In this document: piece by piece, positions 31,996-39,908 of the stretch | Layout of the letters: every line of letters begins with the position of its first letter | How positions within the stretch are numbered: position 1 is the first letter of the stretch | Assembly (NCBI RefSeq): GCF_017573465.1 | Contig: NZ_JAGEPF010000012.1 | Span: 186,001-250,000 of the forward strand | Source of the DNA: Actinomadura violacea | Lineage (GTDB): Bacteria > Actinomycetota > Actinomycetes > Streptosporangiales > Streptosporangiaceae | DNA length: 64,000 nucleotides | Direction: 5' to 3' | Position numbers and translations under genes: made by a program | The notes under the pieces: model-generated | Databases searched by the model: none | The model's input: the letters and a program-made list of their open reading frames with translations, nothing else | Told to the model about the DNA's origin: nothing

Positions 31996-32556
31996 GTGAA
32001 CACTCCAGCGGGCGGGTCCCGGGCCGAGCAGAAGCGCGCCACGCAGGCCCGCATCCTCGAGCACGCGCGCCGGATCTTCGCCGACGTCGGCTACGACCGG
32101 ACCACCATCCGCGCCGTCGCCACCGCCGCGGGCGTCGACCCCGGCCTGGTCATGCACTACTACGGCAGTAAGGCGAACCTCTTCGCGCAGGCCATCGACA
32201 CGGGCTCCGCGTCGCTGCCCGGCGGCACCCCGGACGAGGTCGCCGAGCAGCTGCTCGACCGCCTGCACGGATCGCTCGTCAAGGAACCGGTCCAGTCGCT
32301 GGCGCTGCTGCGGTCGATGCTGACCCACCCGGAGGCCGCCCGCGCGTTCCGGTCCACGGCGCGGCTCGACAAGGACCGGATCGGGCGGTCCATCCCCGAC
32401 GAGGACGCCGACCTGCGCGCGGCGCTGGTCAACGCGATGCTGATCGGGATCGCCCTGGGCCGTCACCTCATCGCGCTCGACCACCTCGCCGACGCCGACC
32501 CCGACCGCATCGTCGAGATCCTCCGCCCGGCCGTCCGCGCCATCGTCGAGCCCTGA
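31996..32556 (+). CDS. TetR family transcriptional regulator
   Basis: The 186-residue protein has the TetR DNA-binding domain (ATQARILEHARRIFADVGYDRTTIRAVATAAGVDPGLVMHYYGSKANLF) and an all-helical C-terminal ligand domain of the TetR_C type. It starts at GTG 31996. Divergent to the NTF2-like gene with three dyads between them; probably represses both. Confidence 0.92.
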   Translation: MNTPAGGSRAEQKRATQARILEHARRIFADVGYDRTTIRAVATAAGVDPGLVMHYYGSKANLFAQAIDTGSASLPGGTPDEVAEQLLDRLHGSLVKEPVQSLALLRSMLTHPEAARAFRSTARLDKDRIGRSIPDEDADLRAALVNAMLIGIALGRHLIALDHLADADPDRIVEILRPAVRAIVEP

Positions 32557-32589
32557 CCTAGCCCATTTCCGCGGGTCGTAGCCTCGTCA

Positions 32590-32620
32590 TTGACAATAGG
32601 TAGGTAAATGCCTGCATAAT
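32590..32620 (+). promoter_or_regulatory. Promoter of the ArsR-SRPBCC gene, leaderless
   Basis: TTGACA (32590-32595) and CATAAT (32615-32620) are separated by 19 bases. The GTG start is only eight bases past the -10 element, so the message should be leaderless. The spacer (AGGTAAATGCCT core) is imperfectly dyad-symmetric and may bind the ArsR domain of the encoded protein. Confidence 0.6.
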
Positions 32621-32627
32621 TGGGACC

Positions 32628-33449
32628 GTGAGCTTCGAAGCGATGGACCCGGTCTTCAAGGCGCTCGCCGACCCCACCCGGCGGCTCCTGCTCGACCGGC
32701 TGCGCGAGCAGAACGGCCGGACGCTGACCGAGCTGTGCGAGCGCCTCGACATGGCGCGCCAGTCCGCGACGCAGCATCTCGACGTCCTCCAGCGGGCCGG
32801 GCTCGTCACCGTCGTCCGGCGCGGCCGGGAACGGCTGCACTACCTCAACCCCGCGCCGATCCAGGAGATCGAGGACCGCTGGATCTCCGAGTTCGACCGG
32901 CCCCGGCTGCGGGCGATCGGCGCCATCAAGGACCAGGCAGAGGAGTACGCCATGACCAGCGAATCAACGACGGCCGGCGAATCGACGACCGTCCCGACCT
33001 ACGTCTACGTCACCTACATCCGGGCGAGCGCGGAGCAGGTGTGGCGGGCCCTGACCGACGCGGACCTCACCGCCCGCTACTGGGGGCACGCCAACGTCTC
33101 GGACTGGCTGCCCGGCTCCCGGTGGGAGCACCGCCGCACCGACGGGTCGGGCGCCGTCGACGTCGTCGGACGCGTCGTCGAGACCGACCCGCCGACGCGC
33201 CTGGTCGTCACCTTCGAGGACACCCCCGACAAGGAATCGGAGCGGGAGGCGTCGGTCGTCACCTTCCTGGTGGAGCCGCACCAGGACATCGTCCGCCTCA
33301 CCGTGACCCACGAGAACCTCCCGAACCTGGAGATGCTCAACGGCATCTCGCGGGGATGGCCGGCCGTCCTGGCGAACCTGAAGTCGCTGCTGGAGACCGG
33401 CGACGTCCTCCCGCAGGCGCCGTGGGAAATGTCCCCGGCGCACACCTGA
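32628..33449 (+). CDS. Fusion of ArsR-type regulator and SRPBCC/AHSA1 domain
   Basis: The 273-residue protein joins an ArsR winged helix (DPVFKALADPTRRLLLDRLREQNGRTLTELCERLDMARQSATQHLDVLQRAGLV; about 5-90) to an AHSA1-like START/SRPBCC domain (about 122-262). These are usually two adjacent genes; here the frame is continuous. An internal ATG at 32952 has GAGGAG six bases upstream, exactly where the second gene would start, so the SRPBCC domain may also be made alone. SRPBCC domains bind hydrophobic ligands, which suggests a sensor built into the repressor. No metal-binding cysteines of metal-sensing ArsR proteins are visible. Confidence 0.88.
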   Translation: MSFEAMDPVFKALADPTRRLLLDRLREQNGRTLTELCERLDMARQSATQHLDVLQRAGLVTVVRRGRERLHYLNPAPIQEIEDRWISEFDRPRLRAIGAIKDQAEEYAMTSESTTAGESTTVPTYVYVTYIRASAEQVWRALTDADLTARYWGHANVSDWLPGSRWEHRRTDGSGAVDVVGRVVETDPPTRLVVTFEDTPDKESEREASVVTFLVEPHQDIVRLTVTHENLPNLEMLNGISRGWPAVLANLKSLLETGDVLPQAPWEMSPAHT

Positions 33450-33467
33450 GCAGAACGGACGAACACG

Positions 33468-33950
33468 ATGGACACCAGCGCACTCCAGGACGCGCACCGC
33501 GCACTGCTGGACGCCGCCGCGACCGTGGCCGGCGCCGGCGGCGAACCCGTCCGGCCGCCCGGCGAATGGAACGCCGACCAGGTCCTCGCGCACGTCGCCC
33601 TCGTCAACGCGGCGACCATCGCCGCCGTCGCGGCCGTCGCCTCGGGAGTGAACACGACGTACGACAACCGCGCGGCCCACGATCCCTGGACGATCGAGCA
33701 CACCATCGCCGTCGCCGGCGGCAACGCGGGACTCCGGGACCGCATCCGCCGCCAGGGGGAGGCCCTCTGCGCGCTCGCGCCGGCGCTGAGCGACGCCGAA
33801 CTCGGCACCCGGGTGCCGGCGCGGCTCGTCTCGCACGACACGATCATGGTGGACGAGCCCGTCCCGCTGAGGGACCTGATCGCGGGCCTGGCGGGCAACG
33901 AGCTGCCCGGCCACACCGACCAGCTCCTGGCCCTGGTCCCGGCCACGTGA
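33468..33950 (+). CDS. DinB/mycothiol-maleylpyruvate isomerase-like protein
   Basis: The 160-residue protein is predicted to be a four-helix bundle of the DinB superfamily: it starts with a helix DTSALQDAHRALLDAAATVAG, has the WNADQVLAHVALVNAATI helix with a conserved His, and a C-terminal NELPGHTDQLLAL helix with HxxQ. The three-histidine metal site of active members is only partly recognisable. It lies 18 bases after the ArsR-SRPBCC gene, so it is probably in the same operon and a possible target of it. Confidence 0.7.
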   Translation: MDTSALQDAHRALLDAAATVAGAGGEPVRPPGEWNADQVLAHVALVNAATIAAVAAVASGVNTTYDNRAAHDPWTIEHTIAVAGGNAGLRDRIRRQGEALCALAPALSDAELGTRVPARLVSHDTIMVDEPVPLRDLIAGLAGNELPGHTDQLLALVPAT

Positions 33951-33980
33951 CCCCTGAAGCCGGGTCATCGGTCGTCGCGG

Positions 33981-36653
33981 CTAGGCGGGCTCCGCCTGGG
34001 CGGCCAGCGTGTGCAGGGTCAGCAGCAGCTCGGACGCCTCGACCGCGTCGAGCTCCCCGAACGTGACCTCCGCGCCGCGGCGATCCGACGCCTCCGACCG
34101 GCCGATCCGCACGGAGCCGAGTGTCTGCTCCGGCCACTCGGCGGGGGACATCACCGGGAAGCCCGGACTCACGTCCAGGACGACCGTGCGTCCCGCGATG
34201 ACGCAGGTCAGCCAGTGCTGCACGCCCGCGTCCTGCGGAACGCCGCGCGCCCAGCCCCGCCGCTCCAGGCCCAGTACCTTCCCGACGCCGACCACGGTGC
34301 CCGCGACCCGGTCGAGCCGGTCGCCCGCGGCCTCGTCCGGCGTGAACGCGTGGACCGGACGGCCGAGCTGGGCGAACGGCTGGAGGATCTCGTAGTCGGC
34401 GAACACCTCCGACCAGGCCGGCACGCTCTCGCCCAGGTGCAGCGGGTGCGCGATCCGTACCTCCCCGGACTCCGGGAGCGTCCACACCTCGTCGTCGACG
34501 CCCGCGAAACTGCGGTCCTCGGCGATCCGGAACGCGACAGGATCGGTCCCGTCCCCGTCGTGCAGCCAGACCAGGCGCCGGACGAGGTGCCACAGCAGCG
34601 GGTGCCCGACGAACAGGCGCCGGAAGTCGCCGGTCGTCCACCGCCGCTGCTCGGCCATGGCCCGCTCCAGCCGGCGGATCTGGTCGGCGGCGACCGTCCG
34701 GACGTCCTTCTTCAGGCCGGTGAACGCCCGGTACGCGGCGGGCGCCGCCTCCGGGTCGTCGTTGGCGCCGGGCTTGGGCAGCGTCTTGCGGAGCGTGCCG
34801 CGGCCGTCGAACACGACGGGTTTCAGCTGCTCGTCGAAGCCGACCGTGAACGTGCGCGGCCCGTAGCCGAGCGTCATGCCGCCGTCGGCGTCCAGGCCGA
34901 AGTCGGGGACGATCCGGTCGCCGAGCTGCTCCATCGTCAGGCCGCGGTCGGCGGCCACCTGGAGCAGCAGCTCGCCGGCTCGCTTCTTGAGCCGCTTGGG
35001 CCGGGCCTTGTCCGCGACGAGGTGCAGCTGCATGACCGCCACGTCGGTGCCGATCGCGGCGAGCACGTCGAGCGACTTCAGCGGCTGCTGGATCCCGCTC
35101 TGGCCGGGCCAGGAACGGGCCGTCCCGCCGAGCCGCCGCGCGATCTCGTCGTCGCCGGTCCAGCCGAGCTGCGCCAGCGCCCAGCCGATCCGCGTCGCCT
35201 CGCCGGACGCCAGCCACCGCGTGTAGAGGCTCCAGCCGAACTCGGCCAGCGACCCCGGGTCGAGCGCGTCGAGCACCGCCCGCAGGCCCTGGGGCGGCTC
35301 GCGCCGCGGGCTCGCCTTGCTCAGCGCCTCGACGAGGTGCCCGGCCGCCTCCGCGGGCAGCGCGTGCTCGCGGCCCCGCAGCATGACCTGCGGCATCGCG
35401 GCCGGGGCCGCCCACGCCGGACCCTTTCTCTTTGCGCCCTTCCGCAGCGCCGCGGGCACCAGGTCGTCCGGCGCGTCCGGCACACGGCTCGCCCGGAGCG
35501 CGTCAAGCGCCTCCCTGGCCTGCGCGCTCAGCTCCACCGTCGCGGCCAGGCCCGGATGCGCCACCAGGTGCGCGTTCAGCAGGCCCGCCGCCATCGACGA
35601 CCGCCGGGCCGTGCCGGTGCCCAGTTCCGGCAGGATCCGCAGCGCCCGGACGGGGAACCGCTCGATCATCGCCTCCATGGCGGGCAGGACGTTCACCGCG
35701 TCGAGCCGGCCGCCCATGATGCGGAACGCGTCGTCGCCCGGGAGCCGCGCCAGCGCGTCGACGATGCCGCGCCGCTCCTTCGGCTCCGCGTCGCCGTCCA
35801 GCGACCGCGCCAGCACCGGCGCCGCGGCCTCGCCGAGCCCGTCGACGAGGGTGTACAGCACCTCGGGGTCCCGTTCGCCGACCTGCAGGACGGCCCAGTC
35901 GCCGAGCCGTTCGACCTGCTCGGCGGTGCTCAGCGAGCACCACAGCATCTTGGCGCCGGACGAGGTGTAGTACGACAGGCGCTTGGGCGGGTCCTGGCAG
36001 CACTCGTCGACCCAGTCCGTCCGGTCCGGCATCAGGAAGGCCGTGGTCAGCCGCCGGACCGGTCCCTGCCGGTGTCCGGCCAGCGCGCGCAGGGCCGCGG
36101 CATGGTCGTCCTCGCCCGCCGCGGCCAGGAGCGCCCGCATCCGCAGGCCCGCGCGGCCCGCCGCCCAATGCGCGTGGTCGAGGTCGCCCGTGCCGGCCAC
36201 GACGTAGACGGGCTGCTCGTCGGTTCCGATCGCGCCGCCGTCGTCCCAGACCCAGACGCCCTCGATCTCGGCGAACGCGCAGGCGGCGAAGGCGAGCCCG
36301 TGCTCGACCGCCAGATGGTCGGCCCAGCCGGGATCGTCGGCGAAACGCGACCTCAGCCGCGCCATCGTCGCCACCCGCGCGACCACCGCGGCCCCCAGCG
36401 GGGTCGCCTCGCCCTTCAGGTAGGCGAGCCCCGCCTCGGCGAGTCCCGGCGCGGTGCCCCGGTGCTCCAGCACCTCGCGGACGAGGGGACGCACACTCTC
36501 CAGGCCGTCGCGGACCGCGGCGTGCGCCTCCCGATCCGGGACGGTTTCGGGCACCGGGACGATCCCGCCGCGCCGGGGGACCAGATCCTCCAGCCACGCA
36601 TCGGGGACGGCCAGAACGTTCTCGTCGCGGGAGGCGGGGGGATCGATGATCAT
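33981..36653 (-). CDS. Large DUF4132-containing protein
   Basis: The 890-residue protein ends in a DUF4132-like domain (about 560-760; SLDVLAAIGTDVAVMQLHLVADKARPKRLKKRAGELL, DRIVPDFGLDADG). The preceding 500 residues are helical, HEAT-like repeats. There are no membrane segments. DUF4132 proteins, often with a WGR domain (absent here), are of unknown function. ATG at 36651-36653 is chosen; the upstream in-frame extension is Arg/Pro-rich and non-coding in character. It is convergent with the DinB-like gene and 56 bases from the MerR gene's stop on the same strand. Confidence 0.8.
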   Translation of the reverse strand: MIIDPPASRDENVLAVPDAWLEDLVPRRGGIVPVPETVPDREAHAAVRDGLESVRPLVREVLEHRGTAPGLAEAGLAYLKGEATPLGAAVVARVATMARLRSRFADDPGWADHLAVEHGLAFAACAFAEIEGVWVWDDGGAIGTDEQPVYVVAGTGDLDHAHWAAGRAGLRMRALLAAAGEDDHAAALRALAGHRQGPVRRLTTAFLMPDRTDWVDECCQDPPKRLSYYTSSGAKMLWCSLSTAEQVERLGDWAVLQVGERDPEVLYTLVDGLGEAAAPVLARSLDGDAEPKERRGIVDALARLPGDDAFRIMGGRLDAVNVLPAMEAMIERFPVRALRILPELGTGTARRSSMAAGLLNAHLVAHPGLAATVELSAQAREALDALRASRVPDAPDDLVPAALRKGAKRKGPAWAAPAAMPQVMLRGREHALPAEAAGHLVEALSKASPRREPPQGLRAVLDALDPGSLAEFGWSLYTRWLASGEATRIGWALAQLGWTGDDEIARRLGGTARSWPGQSGIQQPLKSLDVLAAIGTDVAVMQLHLVADKARPKRLKKRAGELLLQVAADRGLTMEQLGDRIVPDFGLDADGGMTLGYGPRTFTVGFDEQLKPVVFDGRGTLRKTLPKPGANDDPEAAPAAYRAFTGLKKDVRTVAADQIRRLERAMAEQRRWTTGDFRRLFVGHPLLWHLVRRLVWLHDGDGTDPVAFRIAEDRSFAGVDDEVWTLPESGEVRIAHPLHLGESVPAWSEVFADYEILQPFAQLGRPVHAFTPDEAAGDRLDRVAGTVVGVGKVLGLERRGWARGVPQDAGVQHWLTCVIAGRTVVLDVSPGFPVMSPAEWPEQTLGSVRIGRSEASDRRGAEVTFGELDAVEASELLLTLHTLAAQAEPA

Positions 36654-36709
36654 GCGGCCCCACGGTAGGGCAGGGGGGGTGACACCGGCGGCCCGGATGA
36701 GGCAGGCGG

Positions 36710-37063
36710 CTAATGCTCGCCGGGGCGCGTGAGGAATCCGGCGATCGCGCCGCGGTTGCGCTGGAGGCCCTCGATGCGGTCGTCGATGACCGCGAGCTCC
36801 CGGTCCAGGATGTCGCGGATGCCGGAGCACCAGTCGAACTCCGGCCCGTCGTCCTTGGTGCAGGGGAGCACCTGCCGGATCACCTCGGTGGACAGCCCCG
36901 CCTCCAGCAGGACGCGGATCTTGCGCACGGTGACCACGGAGCCGTCGCCGTACCGCCGGTAGCCGTTCGGGTCGCGCCCGGCGGCGAGCAGGCCCTGCTC
37001 CTCGTAGTAGCGCAGCAGCCGCGTGCTGACCCCCGTCCGCCGGGACAACTCCCCGATCAGCAT
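36710..37063 (-). CDS. MerR family transcriptional regulator
   Basis: The 117-residue protein has the MerR DNA-binding domain (MLIGELSRRTGVSTRLLRYYEEQGLLAAGRDPNGYRRYGDG) and a dimerisation coiled coil. Two cysteines (C77, C84) follow in VLPCTKDDGPEFDWCSG. Members of this size sense small molecules or redox state. ATG at 37061-37063 puts the helix-turn-helix at the very N-terminus. It diverges from a class IV aminotransferase gene whose promoter has the elongated spacer typical of MerR control. Confidence 0.92.
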   Translation of the reverse strand: MLIGELSRRTGVSTRLLRYYEEQGLLAAGRDPNGYRRYGDGSVVTVRKIRVLLEAGLSTEVIRQVLPCTKDDGPEFDWCSGIRDILDRELAVIDDRIEGLQRNRGAIAGFLTRPGEH

Positions 37064-37077
37064 GTCACCGTCCCAGC

Positions 37078-37108
37078 TTGACGTTCGCACCGGTGTGAAG
37101 GCTTAACG
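37078..37108 (+). promoter_or_regulatory. MerR-type promoter with 19-base spacer and central dyad
   Basis: TTGACG (37078-37083) and TTAACG (37103-37108) are 19 bases apart. Within the spacer lies the near-perfect dyad TTCGCACCGGTGTGAA (37084-37099). The overlong spacer with a dyad between -35 and -10 is the hallmark of MerR-activated promoters. It points toward the aminotransferase gene. Confidence 0.75.
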
Positions 37109-37148
37109 TCGTCGCGCGAACGATCATTCCGGACCGCTGGAGGCACCG

Positions 37149-37946
37149 ATGACCACACTCGTCCACCGCAACGGGCGCGCGGCGACCACCGGGGACCTGG
37201 CGCCGCTCGCCTTCGCCGGCTACGCCCACTTCACCGCCATGCAGGTGCGCGGAGGCCGGATCCGGGGCCTCGACCTGCACCTGGACCGGTTGCGGTTCGC
37301 GTCGGAGGAGCTGTTCGGCCGGGCGCTGCCCGACGACCGGGTGCGGTCCTTCCTGCGGACGGCCCTGGACGCGAGCGCCGCGGACGTCTCGCTGACGGCC
37401 ACCCTGTACGCGGCGCCGGGCGAGTTCGCCGCGGGCGAGGCCGCGGAGCCCGACGTGCTGGTCCGCACCGGGCCGCCCGCGTCCGGCCCGGCGGGGCCGC
37501 TGGCCCTGACCACGGTCGAGTACGAACGCGTGCTGCCCGCCGTGAAGCACGTCGGCGAGGTCGCCAAGACCTACTTCATGCGGCGGGCCGTCCAGGACGG
37601 GTTCGACGACGCCGCGTTCGTCGACCGCCGCGGCCGGTTCAGCGAGGCCACGATCTGGAACCTGGCCTTCTGGGACGGCGACGCCGTCGTGTGGCCCGAC
37701 GCGCCGATGCTCGTCGGGACGACGATGGGCATCGTCCGCCGGCAACTGGACCGCCTCGGCGTCCCCCAGCGCGTCCAGGAGGTGACGCCCGCCGACGTGC
37801 CCGCGCTGGCCGGCGCCGTGGTCATGAACTCGTGGACGCCGGGCGTCGCCGTCCACCGGATCGGCCCGGCTCCCGTCCCCGAGGCGCCACGCTTCCTGGA
37901 ACTGCTCCACCGGGCGTACGAAGCCGAACCCCTCACCGAGCCCTAA
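37149..37946 (+). CDS. Class IV aminotransferase family protein
   Basis: The 265-residue protein belongs to the PLP fold-type IV family (branched-chain aminotransferases, aminodeoxychorismate lyases). The PLP lysine is probably K133 in LPAVKHVGEVAKTYFM, followed by GFDDAAFVDRRGRFSEATIWNLAFW, matching the conserved G-x-D-E and E-x-x-x-x-N regions. Length fits the lyase/4-amino-4-deoxychorismate group more than BCATs. GGAGG precedes the ATG. It is activated or repressed by the divergent MerR regulator (inference from the promoter). The substrate is not known. Confidence 0.88.
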   Translation: MTTLVHRNGRAATTGDLAPLAFAGYAHFTAMQVRGGRIRGLDLHLDRLRFASEELFGRALPDDRVRSFLRTALDASAADVSLTATLYAAPGEFAAGEAAEPDVLVRTGPPASGPAGPLALTTVEYERVLPAVKHVGEVAKTYFMRRAVQDGFDDAAFVDRRGRFSEATIWNLAFWDGDAVVWPDAPMLVGTTMGIVRRQLDRLGVPQRVQEVTPADVPALAGAVVMNSWTPGVAVHRIGPAPVPEAPRFLELLHRAYEAEPLTEP

Positions 37947-38050
37947 CGCGCCGCAGCGGGCACGGTGGTGCCCGACGAATTTCGCTCCCTCGGCCGGTCT
38001 TTAGTACCAGGGTCGCGTTCGCGGCCGAGAACCGTACACCGAGGAGACCG

Positions 38051-38596
38051 ATGATCGACCTGACCCCGGCCTGCGACCGGATGGCCGACGTGCTCGCCGG
38101 CGTCGCCGACGACCAGCTCGCGGACGGCACGCCCTGCACGGAGTACACCGTCCGCGACCTCATCGCCCACATCGACGAGGTGTCGCGCGGCTTCGCCGCC
38201 CTCGCCCGCGGGCAGCAGGCGCCCGCCGCCCCGGACGACGCGGGCTTCGACGGCGACGGGCGCGAACGCGTCGCCGAGCACGTCCGGGCGCTCGGTGAAG
38301 CCTGGACCGACCCGGCGGCCTGGGAGGGGACCGCGGAGACGGGCGGCCTGGAGCTGCCCGGCGAGCGGTGGGGCAAGATCGCGTTCACCGAGATCGTGGT
38401 GCACGGCTGGGACCTCGCCAGAGCGACCGGCAGGCCCTTCGACCTGCCGGACGAGACGCTCCGCGCCTGCCTCGACCACGTGGCCGAGTTCGTCCCGAAG
38501 GCCCCGCTCCCGAACCTCTGGGCGCCCGCGGTCGCCGTCCCCGACGACGCCCCGCTGCTGGACCGGATCGTCGGCATCACCGGCCGCACCCCGTAG
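38051..38596 (+). CDS. TIGR03086-type mycothiol-dependent isomerase-like protein
   Basis: The 181-residue protein has the DinB-superfamily bundle of the actinobacterial TIGR03086 group: LTPACDRMADVLAGVADDQLADGTPCTEYTVRDLIAHIDEVSRGF, then EIVVHGWDLARATGRPFDLPDETL. Putative metal ligands are the His in AHIDE and the His-Asp pair in VVHGWD. Members are thought to be mycothiol-dependent metalloenzymes. GAGGAG precedes ATG 38051. It is on the same strand as the aminotransferase but 104 bases away. Confidence 0.88.
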   Translation: MIDLTPACDRMADVLAGVADDQLADGTPCTEYTVRDLIAHIDEVSRGFAALARGQQAPAAPDDAGFDGDGRERVAEHVRALGEAWTDPAAWEGTAETGGLELPGERWGKIAFTEIVVHGWDLARATGRPFDLPDETLRACLDHVAEFVPKAPLPNLWAPAVAVPDDAPLLDRIVGITGRTP

Positions 38597-38644
38597 GGGC
38601 CCGCCTGAGGGAGCCGCCCGGAAGACGGGCTAGTCTGCGGCACC

Positions 38645-39040
38645 ATGACCGACCAGCAAGAACAGCACACCGTCGAAGCCGAGTTCGAGATCACCGACTT
38701 CGACGAGAACGTGTACGACGAGCCGTCCGACGGGCCCAAGATGACCCGGGTCACGATCCGCAAGCGGTACCAGGGCGTGATCGACGGGACGGGCGTCGCG
38801 GAGGTGCTGACCGCCCAGGGAGGCGCCGGCGGCGGCTACGTGGCGTCCGAGCGGATCGAGGGCACGATCGACGGGCGGCAGGGCACGTTCGTCATCCAGC
38901 ATTTCGGGCTCGCCGACGGGGACGAGCAGAGCAGTGACGGCCGCATCGTGCCCGGCTCCGGAACCGGTGGCCTGGCCGGCATCTCCGGCCAGGCCATGGA
39001 ACGCCGCTTCCAGGTCCTCACCCTCACCTACACCCTGTGA
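38645..39040 (+). CDS. DUF3224 family protein
   Basis: The 131-residue protein matches DUF3224: an allene-oxide-cyclase-like beta barrel, with RVTIRKRYQGVIDGTGVAEVLTAQGG, ERIEGTIDGRQGTFVIQHFG and GTGGLAGISGQA. Function is unknown. A -10-like TAGTCT (38631-38636) lies eight bases before the ATG with no ribosome-binding site, suggesting a leaderless message. It is a single gene convergent with an SDR gene. Confidence 0.85.
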   Translation: MTDQQEQHTVEAEFEITDFDENVYDEPSDGPKMTRVTIRKRYQGVIDGTGVAEVLTAQGGAGGGYVASERIEGTIDGRQGTFVIQHFGLADGDEQSSDGRIVPGSGTGGLAGISGQAMERRFQVLTLTYTL

Positions 39041-39071
39041 GACACCGCCCCTAGCCGCTGTGCGGGGGCGG

Positions 39072-39848
39072 TCAGTCGGTGAAGATGCCGCCGGTGGCGT
39101 TGACGAAGGTGCCGGTGATGGCGGCGGCGCCGTCGGAGGCGAGGAACGCGGCGGTGTCGGCGACCTGCGCGAGGGTGGGGGAGCGGCGCAGCAGGCGCAT
39201 CTCGTCCAGGCGGGTCAGGAGGGCCTGGAAGGCGGCGTCGTCCATGGCCGGGCCGAACTGGGAGAGCTTCTCCGGGGAGAGGGTCTCGGGGAGGCCCGCC
39301 GTCCAGATGCCGACGACGCGGACGCCGGCGGGGCCGCACTCCTGCGCGAGGTTGCGGACGAGGGTGTCGAGCGCGGCGTCCGCCGGGCCGGTGCCGCCCA
39401 TCATCGGGCTGCCCTTCGCGGAGCCGCTGTTCAGGGTGAGGACGACGCCGGAGCCTCGCTCGGACATGTGCCGGGCGGCGGTCCGGGCGGTGATGAAGTT
39501 CGCGGTGATCCCGGTCGTGATCGGGCGGACGAAGTCGTCCACGGGCATCTGCGTGAGCGGCATGCCCTGCACGTCGCCGCGGGTGACGAGGTTGAAGGAG
39601 ACGTCGATGCCGCCGGCGTCGGCGACGCGCCGGGCGTGCTCCTCGACGGCCTTCTCGTCCAGCGCGTCGAGGACGGCGACCTCGGCGCGGCCGCCGGCGG
39701 ACGCGATGTCGGCGGCGACGGCGTCGAGGGGCTCGCGGGTCCGGCCGGCGAGGAAGACGGTGGCGCCCAGGCGGGCGAAGGTCTTCGCGACGGTGCCGCC
39801 GATCGAGCCGCCGGCGCCGTAGATGATCGCGTTCTTGTCCTGGAGCAT
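39072..39848 (-). CDS. Short-chain dehydrogenase-fold protein lacking the Tyr-Lys pair
   Basis: The 258-residue protein has the SDR Rossmann fold: the dinucleotide-binding glycines are in YGAGGSIGG (10-18) and the C-terminal region ends GTFVNATGGIFTD. The catalytic Tyr-x-x-x-Lys is missing: the equivalent segment reads TGPAD, with Thr153 and Asp157 in those places; Ser141/Ser143 are present. It may therefore be a non-oxidoreductase SDR, or an enoyl-reductase-like variant with another active site. It lies 60 bases downstream of the fusion sigma factor on the same strand and may be its target. Confidence 0.85.
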   Translation of the reverse strand: MLQDKNAIIYGAGGSIGGTVAKTFARLGATVFLAGRTREPLDAVAADIASAGGRAEVAVLDALDEKAVEEHARRVADAGGIDVSFNLVTRGDVQGMPLTQMPVDDFVRPITTGITANFITARTAARHMSERGSGVVLTLNSGSAKGSPMMGGTGPADAALDTLVRNLAQECGPAGVRVVGIWTAGLPETLSPEKLSQFGPAMDDAAFQALLTRLDEMRLLRRSPTLAQVADTAAFLASDGAAAITGTFVNATGGIFTD

Positions 39849-39908
39849 GGCCGTGGTCCGTTCTCGCGTTGTTGTGTGACGCCTATGGAGACGCAGCGGG
39901 CCGGAGAA

